This document shows positions 6,201-12,278 of a stretch of DNA of 24,147 nucleotides, in pieces; within the stretch, counting starts at the first letter, position 1, and each line of letters opens with the position of its first letter. The translations under genes were made by a program, and so were the position numbers. A model generated the notes under the pieces. The model was given only the letters and a program-made list of their open reading frames with translations. It did no database searches and was not told the origin of the DNA. Source of the stretch: Thermoplasmata archaeon (lineage in GTDB: Archaea; Thermoplasmatota; Thermoplasmata; Lutacidiplasmatales; UBA184); contig JASHWW010000194.1 of NCBI GenBank assembly GCA_030043855.1, positions 1 to 24,147 on the forward strand, written 5' to 3'.

Positions 6201-9092
6201 GTACGTGTGCAACCACGAGCTGTTCTGCTCAAGCGCCGTGTAGAGGTCCTGCAGGAACGGAACCGCGTCCTCGGGGAACGGACTCTCGAACATCCAGTTC
6301 TCCCCGTCCAGGGCCACGGTGACGAGGGTCGAGTTGTGCTTGGCATTCGGGACCGTGGCCGCGACGTTCTTCAGGTAACTGATGAACGTGCCGACGGCCG
6401 CCCAGCTGCCGCTCGCCTCCGCGATGCCGCCGTAGTTGAATCCCCAGTCGTTCGAGACATCCTCGTCGCGGAACACCATGACGGTCGAGGTCGTGTTGTT
6501 GGGTCCCCACACCCGGTACGGCGTGTAGAGATTCTCCATCTCCGTCGCCGACGGGGTCGCGCCGGACGGCGTCGAGATGCCGGCCTCGGAGAGCGTGTTC
6601 TGGGAGGACGACGTCCAGCTGTACCCGCTCGCGTTGATGTACGGCACGAGGGCGTCGGAGACGGCCTGCTCCGAGCTCCAGAGCCCGGTCGGGTATTGCC
6701 CGAAGATCCGGTCGTAGAGGTCTCGGCCGATGTTCAGCTGGGCCGTCGTGTCGTTCCCCCAGACTCCCTTCAGGATCGCGTCCCCGCTCTCGCCCGTCCA
6801 GTTGTTCAGCAGGAGCAGGGGTAGGAGCGGATGATCGAACGCGGTCGTCAGCAGCTCCACGTTGCCGCCACCGCCACTGTTCGTCATCCGGTCCGCGGCG
6901 AACGCGGCCAGCGTCAGGGCCGCCTCGTGCGGATAGAACGCGGTGATCGTGGAGAGGGCGGACAGTTCGAAGCTGCTCGCGTTGTACAACGCCAGGAGCG
7001 TGGAGTTGCGGTACTGAGCCCCCAGCTGGCCGGAGACGATCGGGTAGCTGACCGACCAGAGGAAGAACTCGACCAGGGCGTTCGTGAGGTTCTCCGGGCT
7101 CATCGTGACCCCGCTTGCGATCTGGGATCCTTCGATGGCGTCCAGCGCCGCGTACTCGTTCGCGGCCGGCGTGCCGGCCTGGTAGACCCACAGCGGCGTG
7201 TTGAACGCCAGGTCGAACTCGATCACCTGCGAGACGTTGGTCGTGTTCCAGTCCGCCGGGCTCACGAGCGAACCGAGGAAGCTGTAGCCGTGTTGCGTGA
7301 CTTCCGTGTACACGCTGTTGTTCCACTGCGCGGTCGGAATGTACGCTGTCTGGAGGTAGCTGTTGTTGTAGTCGCCCGCGGCGATCGCTTCGATCTGGTA
7401 GAGCAGCGAACCCGAGAGCGAATAGGTCAGGTTAACGGTCGGGTAGTCCCCCGCGATGATCGCCTGCTCGGCGTACTCCTCGAGGTGGACGACGGTCCAC
7501 GGGAGGTAGTAGGCGGACGAGTTGATCGACTCGTAGAACGGCTGGTGGTCGTTGAAGATAATGTCGAGGCCGATCGGCGTCACCGGCGGCGCGCTGCTGC
7601 TCTGCACGTCGATCGACGGCGCGACGACGGAGAACGTGTCGTTCACCTCGAAGTTGAACTGGCTGCCCCCGGCGTTGTACTGGCCGATCTGCAGGTACGG
7701 AGCGCCCATGCCGACCCACGCGCCTCCGCCCGCAACGAACGCGGAGAGGTGGAGCCCCGCGGCCCCCACGTAGCCGCTCGGGTAGAGCCCGGTCCACGGG
7801 ATCGCGACCTCGTAGCCGCTCGAACCGAAGTCCCACGTGTTGTTGATCACTTCGTAGTCTTGGTTCGTCGTGTCGCTGGCCGAAACGTTCGAGGTGATCC
7901 GGACGGCGGTCTGTCCGCTCTGCCCCGAGTTGGCGCCGCTCGAGTAGACGGCGGCGAGATAGTTGATCGGACTCGTGAAATTCTCGTTGTGGCCCGACCA
8001 TGCGGCGAGCCCCGTGATGTTCGTCGTGCCGAGGGGGGAACCGGTCTCGTTGGACAGGAAGAACATAATCGAGTTCCCGTCGGCGGACGCGTTCAGCCCC
8101 AGGAACAGGTCGGTCGCGTTGTACGCCGCATAGAACCCGGTGATGTTGTTGGCCGGTCCCCACTGGGTCGTATTGGTGTTGGTATAGATCAGATCCCCGG
8201 CGAAGTCGGACTGCGGGTCGCCGGTGAATGCGACGTTCTCGTTGTTCAGCGTGAACGTGTGCTGGACGACGTTCGGCGCGACGATCGAGAGCGTGTTATT
8301 GACGAGGAAGTACGCTTCCGAGCTCCCGTCGTTGTAGAGCCCGGTCTGCAGGTACGGAGCGCCCATTCCGAGCCAGGCGCCACTGCCCCCGACCACGAAC
8401 GCGGAGAGCTGCAAGCCCACCGCTCCCGTGATCCCGCCGGGGAAGAGTCCGGACCACGGGATCGCGACCTCGTAGCCGCTGGTGCTGACGTTCCACGTGT
8501 TGTTGATCGCCACGTAGGTCTGGTTGGTCGTGTTGCTGGCGGCCACGGGGGAGGTGATCCGGGCGGCCTGCGCGCCGCTCGGCCCCGTGTTGGCTCCGCT
8601 GACGTAGACAGCCGCCTCGTAGTTGATCGGATTGACGAAGTTGATGTCGCGGCCGGACCAAGCGCCCAGCGACGTGATGTTGTTGGACCCGAGGCCGGAA
8701 TTCGTCTCGTTGGAGAGGAAGAACATGATCGAGTTCCCGTCGGCCGAGCCGTTGAGCCCCAGGAACAGGTCGGTCGCGTTGTACGCCGCGTAGAGGCCGG
8801 TGATGTTGTTGGTCGCCCCCCAGGGGGTCGCGTTGTAGTTGAAATAGAGGAGATCGCCGGCGAAGTCGGTTTGCACGTTGCCAGTGAACGCGACGTTCTG
8901 CTTGGAGAGCGTCAAGGTCCCGCCGGTCGCGGGGTGGATCCCCGGCGTCGGCGGCGATGCGGAGCTCCGGCTCCCGATCGCGAGGACGCTCCCGGCCGAG
9001 CCGAGAAGGATGGCGACAACCGCGATCGACATCGCGGCCCGCGTGTACGTTCCGCCGAACCGACCGGCAATTCCCACACTCCGATGTGCCAT
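3270..9092 (-). CDS. Surface-anchored GH57 amylopullulanase (type II pullulanase-like) with DOMON modules
   Basis: A 1,940-residue protein, counted from the ATG at 9092. Residues 19-38 form a signal segment. Two duplicated DOMON/CBM9-like modules follow (60-279 and 280-493). A GH57 catalytic region (about 507-1126) has FNDHQP at 512-517, GNVELLTT at 743-750, GLWSSE with the expected nucleophile Glu808, FRDED with the expected acid/base Asp near 876, and LDGENW at 928-933. Next come a DOMON-like domain (about 1138-1346) and a glucodextranase C-terminal-like domain (about 1350-1536, with GPGNYVYPTG and PIIDIYVHEPG). A beta-rich stretch leads to a transmembrane anchor at 1884-1903 and a Ser/Thr/Pro/Gly-rich inner tail. 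Type II pullulanases of this family cut alpha-1,4 and alpha-1,6 glucan links. There are no cysteines and about 57 N-X-S/T sequons. The alternative ATG at 9134 overlaps the likely TATA box; the ATG at 9092 follows GAGG, so it was chosen. Confidence 0.9.
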   Translation of the reverse strand: MAHRSVGIAGRFGGTYTRAAMSIAVVAILLGSAGSVLAIGSRSSASPPTPGIHPATGGTLTLSKQNVAFTGNVQTDFAGDLLYFNYNATPWGATNNITGLYAAYNATDLFLGLNGSADGNSIMFFLSNETNSGLGSNNITSLGAWSGRDINFVNPINYEAAVYVSGANTGPSGAQAARITSPVAASNTTNQTYVAINNTWNVSTSGYEVAIPWSGLFPGGITGAVGLQLSAFVVGGSGAWLGMGAPYLQTGLYNDGSSEAYFLVNNTLSIVAPNVVQHTFTLNNENVAFTGDPQSDFAGDLIYTNTNTTQWGPANNITGFYAAYNATDLFLGLNASADGNSIMFFLSNETGSPLGTTNITGLAAWSGHNENFTSPINYLAAVYSSGANSGQSGQTAVRITSNVSASDTTNQDYEVINNTWDFGSSGYEVAIPWTGLYPSGYVGAAGLHLSAFVAGGGAWVGMGAPYLQIGQYNAGGSQFNFEVNDTFSVVAPSIDVQSSSAPPVTPIGLDIIFNDHQPFYESINSSAYYLPWTVVHLEEYAEQAIIAGDYPTVNLTYSLSGSLLYQIEAIAAGDYNNSYLQTAYIPTAQWNNSVYTEVTQHGYSFLGSLVSPADWNTTNVSQVIEFDLAFNTPLWVYQAGTPAANEYAALDAIEGSQIASGVTMSPENLTNALVEFFLWSVSYPIVSGQLGAQYRNSTLLALYNASSFELSALSTITAFYPHEAALTLAAFAADRMTNSGGGGNVELLTTAFDHPLLPLLLLNNWTGESGDAILKGVWGNDTTAQLNIGRDLYDRIFGQYPTGLWSSEQAVSDALVPYINASGYSWTSSSQNTLSEAGISTPSGATPSATEMENLYTPYRVWGPNNTTSTVMVFRDEDVSNDWGFNYGGIAEASGSWAAVGTFISYLKNVAATVPNAKHNSTLVTVALDGENWMFESPFPEDAVPFLQDLYTALEQNSSWLHTYTVQQYLATDPTLPTLSNLPIGSWNPEPAGPGINEYLGQWAGHGPQDSTWQQLTLVRSEVAAYGTANGLSQPENLTDLSAYNDYPSLTTWNATTAQGAYDEAWTALYLAEGSDITFSFDPADQSLYSQNALVFENEFRADLSQALSVLGLPLTPFLNATYVAPLTPTTWGANASESPVLSGSLYTTEAFPGGTAYSANNDAWRGAYEDATGNSASGAGEIAETYYAFDANNLYFSVGVNGNTSAFRTPNFYTPAEDQINIYFSGANPGTGNLAALAVPDSVYGVGADSFGFAATTEMSILGSSITSTGSADVNWYTSSASGGWTYSSALDGNGFVGDMLQLEIPLKDLGMVPGDSVEFSVAIVNTTTGAPLSLDGPLEVTVPSSLATLTQISAIHNPAPSDGPGNYVYPTGTEYYPANSVDMQWVNVSLNNYVVEFNITFGNLSNVFGGPYGFTQPIIDIYVHEPGATGTTAGLPGVNINLSANSAWAWAIQAAGWPANTYLESASGVSNPTAVLVSTNLANASTAPDRTVSIEVPTSVIGSAITTYTYTIVAGFQDGYATNGWDQVTANASEYAGGGSLALDSPNVFSYIAPAAVGSNATLTQENLLANYTNTSYPTLVAVALPLLNVTVTAPVSLAGSAVVNSTPSGPGTGFTAFYTVGPTVFSTTSTNGELWTSPTSFATLAWDPVGLAAAGDGTVPAWLAWNGTSWEFETVTGTTATGTASGAIVSAALTSWNGAYYAAVDVGGTVEILALSSPGAPIGTDALAATAVGLASTGSSTYLAYATASGEDVISLGLGAAAAFGSTPLWSAPLPIASATVTAIAVAAGTGAAFEVAVAVLNGTASEVLAANGSAAFVLEAADGLDYSPSLVIGSGATEPVYLAFSDLSGVGNVFFFATPLGELSSTKSSPPSSSTSSIPSWVWIAVAVVVVLIIVGAVLGMRGRKPPTSAAPSAGPSTPTTDTSSGGTPPSTGGSS
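7614..8915 (-). repeat. Tandem duplication of a ~220-residue DOMON-like module inside the GH57 gene
   Basis: The two N-terminal modules of the amylopullulanase are direct repeats, at 8256-8915 and 7614-8255. Both begin with an NVAFTG..DFAGDL segment and share YNATDLFLGLN, SADGNSIMFFLSNET, the GYEVAIPW motif and MGAPYLQ. DNA is conserved as well: the block around 8720-8800 recurs almost base for base 660 bases away, around 8060-8140. This points to a fairly recent internal duplication or to gene conversion between the copies. Carbohydrate binding is the likely role, by analogy with CBM9/DOMON modules. Confidence 0.85.
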
Positions 9093-9250
9093 AATTCCTC
9101 GACCGAGGGAACTTCCCCGAGCGCCCCACCGCATATCAAACCTGCCTCGTGCGGCCCCGAGCGCCGCCGCGGCCGACCCGCGGTCGTGATTCCGCGAGCT
9201 CGTCGCAAATCCATTATCGCCCGGCGCCTATCGCCCGCCGGCATCTCGGA
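9093..9250. promoter_or_regulatory. Divergent promoter region between the GH57 gene and the importer operon
   Basis: This 158-base gap separates two divergent transcription units for the same substrate. On the minus strand, TTTGATATGC (9131-9140) is a TATA-like box that would place the start site about 20 bases before the ATG at 9092, leaving room for the GAGG at 9097-9100. For the plus-strand operon the best candidate is the A/T patch at 9206-9218 (CAAATCCATTATC), which is weaker. The arrangement suggests shared control by one sugar-responsive regulator. No regulator gene lies in the window and I could not single out an operator repeat. Confidence 0.5.
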
Positions 9251-10273
9251 ATGGCGGACCTTCGGGACAAGACGGTCGCCTACCGTCTCCGCAAGGAGTG
9301 GCCGGCCTACGTCTACCTCCTTCCGACCATCCTCGTCCTCGCCTTCCTGAACGCCTACCCGATCGCCTACGCGTTCTACATCTCGCTCACGAACTTCGGA
9401 ACCGGCGGCCACTTCCTCAGCTACGAGTACGTTGGCTGGACGAACTACACGACCTATCTGGCGACCACCGGTTGGCCCCCGCTGGCGGCGATCGGCCGGG
9501 CGCTCCTCTGGGGCGGGACCTCGGGGCTCGCGCCGATCTTCAACTTGGCCGCCCTCGCGTCGCCGGTCACCACGTCGCAGTTGTGGCCCTACGTGCAGAA
9601 CTCGTTCTTCTGGGCCGGGGTGTGCATTTTCCTCTTCCTCGGAGTGGGGCTCGGCCTCGCGACCGTCCTGAATCAGAACATCCGCGGCAAGACCGTCTAC
9701 CGGACGCTGATCCTCGTCCCGTGGGCGATGCCCGCGTTCATCACGATCCTGGTCTGGGCCAACATGTGGAGCTACAACTACGGCATCATCAACCAGCTGC
9801 TTGCGAGCGCCGGCGTCGCGCGCGTCAATTGGCTCGGCTCGACCGATACGGCGTGGGTCGCCCTGTTCGTCACGAATCTGTGGCTGTCGTTCCCGTTCTA
9901 CACCGTCGTTTTTCTCGGGGTGATGCAGGCGATCCCGAAGGACCTCTATGAGGCGGCCGCGATCGACGGGGCGGGTTCGCTCGCGGCGTGGTGGCGGATC
10001 ACGATCCCGTACCTGCGCCCGACCATCGCCTTCGTGGGGCTGATGGGATTCCTGTTCACGTTCAACAACTTCTATCCGATCTACCTCATCACCGGCGGCG
10101 GACCGCTGAACACGACCCAGATCTTCATCACCAAGTCCTACTCGGTCGCGTTCGGCGCCTCCCCGCAGTACGCGCTGGCGGCGATGTACGGGATGGTGGA
10201 CTTCGTCCTCCTGGTCGCGATCACGCTCGTGGTGATCTGGCGGACGGACTTGACCCGGAACTGGTTGAAATGA
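9251..10273 (+). CDS. ABC sugar transporter permease, MalF type
   Basis: A 340-residue inner permease of a carbohydrate uptake (CUT1) ABC importer. A first membrane helix near residues 17-43 (YVYLLPTILVLAFLNAYPIAYAF, split by Pro and Asn) is followed by an extracellular loop and about five more helices. The cytoplasmic coupling (EAA) loop reads EAAAIDGAGSLAAWWRITIP and is followed by the LRPT and TGGGP motifs typical of the MalF branch. The open frame runs upstream to 9149, but the ATG at 9251 gives the conventional short cytoplasmic N-terminus (MADLRDKTVAYRLRKEWPAY). Its TGA overlaps the ATG of the next permease by four bases, so the pair is translationally coupled. Imported maltodextrins are the inferred cargo. 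Confidence 0.93.
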   Translation: MADLRDKTVAYRLRKEWPAYVYLLPTILVLAFLNAYPIAYAFYISLTNFGTGGHFLSYEYVGWTNYTTYLATTGWPPLAAIGRALLWGGTSGLAPIFNLAALASPVTTSQLWPYVQNSFFWAGVCIFLFLGVGLGLATVLNQNIRGKTVYRTLILVPWAMPAFITILVWANMWSYNYGIINQLLASAGVARVNWLGSTDTAWVALFVTNLWLSFPFYTVVFLGVMQAIPKDLYEAAAIDGAGSLAAWWRITIPYLRPTIAFVGLMGFLFTFNNFYPIYLITGGGPLNTTQIFITKSYSVAFGASPQYALAAMYGMVDFVLLVAITLVVIWRTDLTRNWLK

Positions 10274-11148
10274 ACCGACGCACGGGACGCAAGGCGCTGC
10301 GGATCGCGAAGCGCGTCGCGACGCACCTGGTCCTGGTCGGCGCCTGCCTGTTCGCCCTGTTCCCCGTCTACTTCATCGTCATCACGTCGTTCTCCTCCCT
10401 GCCGGTCGAGGCGATCTCGGCGTCCTCCCTGATCCCCCGACCGAGCCAGCTGACGCTGGCGAGCTACCAGGCGGTGATCTACAACTCTCCCCAGCCCGGG
10501 TTCAGTCAGATGTTGGTCAATTCCCTGATCTTCGGCGGGAGCGCCGCGGCCGCCGGCCTGTTGCTCGCGGCGTTCACCGGATTCGCGCTGTCGAAGTTCA
10601 ACTTCCCGGGCCGCCGGACGTTCGTCTACTTCATCCTCGCGATCTCGCTCTTCCCGTCGTTCGTGCTGATCCTGCCGTTCTACCTGATGTTCGACCACCT
10701 CGGGCTGATCGACACCTACCTCGGCCTGATCATCCCGTACTCGGCCGGCGCCGTCGTCTTCAGCGGGATCCTCGTGAAGAACTACATGGACTCGATCCCC
10801 GACGATATCGAGGAGGCGGCGCTCGTCGACGGACTCTCGCGCACGGGGGCCTTCTTCCGGGTCCTCCTCCCGCTCTGCCTCCCGATCCTCGCCCTCGCCG
10901 CGCTGCTCGCGTTCGTCGGACCGTACACCGACTACGCGCTGGCGCAGCAGTTCATCACCTCGAACAGCCTGCGGACCTTGGCCCTGGGCCTGTTCTCCAA
11001 CTATTCGTACACGACGACGGAGGGCTCGGCGGTCTGGGGCGTGGTCACCGCGTTCGCGCTCCTGATGAGCCTCCCGATCTTCGCCGCCTACCTCCTGTTC
11101 CAGCGCTACATCATCGGGGGGCTCACGTTGGGGGCGGTGCGCGGATGA
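10270..11148 (+). CDS. ABC sugar transporter permease, MalG type
   Basis: A 292-residue partner permease. The ATG at 10270 overlaps the stop of the MalF-type gene (ATGA). A basic N-terminus (NRRTGRKALRIAKR) precedes the first helix, ending in FALFPVYFIVITSF, followed by the periplasmic-type segment and five further helices. The EAA coupling loop reads EAALVDGLSRTGAFFRVLLP, as in MalG-family proteins, and the protein ends in a short basic/Gly tail. It forms the heterodimeric membrane channel with the preceding permease, powered by the ATPase encoded 16 bases downstream. The protein is close to the usual MalG length with no sign of damage. Confidence 0.93.
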   Translation: MNRRTGRKALRIAKRVATHLVLVGACLFALFPVYFIVITSFSSLPVEAISASSLIPRPSQLTLASYQAVIYNSPQPGFSQMLVNSLIFGGSAAAAGLLLAAFTGFALSKFNFPGRRTFVYFILAISLFPSFVLILPFYLMFDHLGLIDTYLGLIIPYSAGAVVFSGILVKNYMDSIPDDIEEAALVDGLSRTGAFFRVLLPLCLPILALAALLAFVGPYTDYALAQQFITSNSLRTLALGLFSNYSYTTTEGSAVWGVVTAFALLMSLPIFAAYLLFQRYIIGGLTLGAVRG

Positions 11149-11164
11149 GCGACGGGGGTGGCGC

Positions 11165-12271
11165 GTGACCGGCATCCGGCTCGAACACGTCACGAAGCGG
11201 TTCAAGTCCGATGTCGCGGTCGACGACGTGTCGCTCGAGGTCAAGGACGGCGAGTTCATGGTCATCCTGGGCCCGTCCGGCTGCGGCAAGACGACCTCGC
11301 TCCGGATGATCGCCGGGCTCGAGGTGCAGACCAGCGGCCACGTCTACATCGGCGACATGCTGGTCGACGACTACGAGCCGCGCGAGCGGAACATCGCGAT
11401 GGTGTTCCAGAGCTACGCGCTGTATCCGCACATGCGCGTGGCGGAGAACATCGGCTTCGGTCTCAAGGTCCGCCACACCCCGAAGGCGGAGATCCGCGAA
11501 CGCGTCTGGAACGTCGCCGTCCAGCTCGGGATCGAGACGACGCTGAACAAGCGCCCGTCGGAGCTCTCCGGTGGGCAACGCCAGCGGGTGGCCCTCGCGC
11601 GGGCGATCGTTCGGAAGCCCGAGGCGTTCCTCCTGGACGAGCCGCTCTCGAACCTCGACGCCAAGGTCCGGACGAACGCCCGGATCGAGCTCAAGCGGAT
11701 CCACCGGCAACTCGGCGAGACGTTCGTCTTCGTCACGCACGACCAGGTCGAGGCGATGACGCTCGCCGATCGGATCGCGGTGATGGACCGCGGCCACCTG
11801 CTGCAGTGCGGTACGCCGCACGACGTGCTGACCCATCCCGTGAACCGGTTCGTGGGGACGTTCGTCGGGTCCCCGGAACTCGTCGTGCTCGACGGGGCGA
11901 TCGAGACCCGCGGGAGCGAGACGGCCTACGTGCACGGGCCGATCCGCGTGCCGGTCCGGGCGGGCGCTCCCGCCGGCCCGATGACCCTCGGCGTCCGGCC
12001 GTGGGATATCTCGGTCGAACGGAGTCCCGGCGAGGGACGTCTCGCCGCGACGGTCGCCGGGCTCGAGCGGACGGGCTCGCACGACCAGGTGTTCGTGGAG
12101 ATCCCCGGCGTGGCGGGGGGCGCCCCGGTCACCCTCCGCGCCCTCGTTCGTTCGTACGATTTCAATATCGGCGATCCGGTGTGGGTCGGCATCGATGGAA
12201 CACGGGCCCTATTCTTCGACCCCGAGGGCGCGTTGAACGACTCGCTCGCCGCCCCCTCCGCGGGTCACTGA
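11165..12271 (+). CDS. malK: ABC sugar transporter ATP-binding protein, MalK/MsmK/UgpC family
   Basis: A 368-residue ATPase with an intact motor: Walker A GPSGCGKTTS near residues 37-46, Q-loop VFQSYALYPHM, signature LSGGQRQRVALARA, Walker B AFLLDEPLSNLD and switch His in FVTHDQVEAMT. A C-terminal regulatory/TOBE-like beta domain (about 240-368) contains GVRPWDIS. In the cytoplasm it drives the MalF/MalG-type channel. The GTG start follows a GGGGGTG ribosome-binding site at 11154-11160; the ATG at 11145 closes after seven codons and is not the start. Such ATPases often serve several sugar importers, so the substrate comes from context rather than from this sequence. Confidence 0.95.
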   Translation: MTGIRLEHVTKRFKSDVAVDDVSLEVKDGEFMVILGPSGCGKTTSLRMIAGLEVQTSGHVYIGDMLVDDYEPRERNIAMVFQSYALYPHMRVAENIGFGLKVRHTPKAEIRERVWNVAVQLGIETTLNKRPSELSGGQRQRVALARAIVRKPEAFLLDEPLSNLDAKVRTNARIELKRIHRQLGETFVFVTHDQVEAMTLADRIAVMDRGHLLQCGTPHDVLTHPVNRFVGTFVGSPELVVLDGAIETRGSETAYVHGPIRVPVRAGAPAGPMTLGVRPWDISVERSPGEGRLAATVAGLERTGSHDQVFVEIPGVAGGAPVTLRALVRSYDFNIGDPVWVGIDGTRALFFDPEGALNDSLAAPSAGH

Positions 12272-12278
12272 AGGGACG

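Noticed and set aside
9093..9134. Upstream ATG at 9134 as the start of the GH57 gene
   Set aside because: It overlaps the TATA-like TTTGATATGC, adds 14 unremarkable residues before the signal segment, and lacks a ribosome site; the ATG at 9092 follows GAGG.
4728..9350. Plus-strand open frames of several hundred codons opposite the GH57 gene
   Set aside because: Arg/Val/Glu-rich shadow translations typical of high-G+C antisense frames. The minus strand carries recognisable catalytic motifs and two repeated modules.
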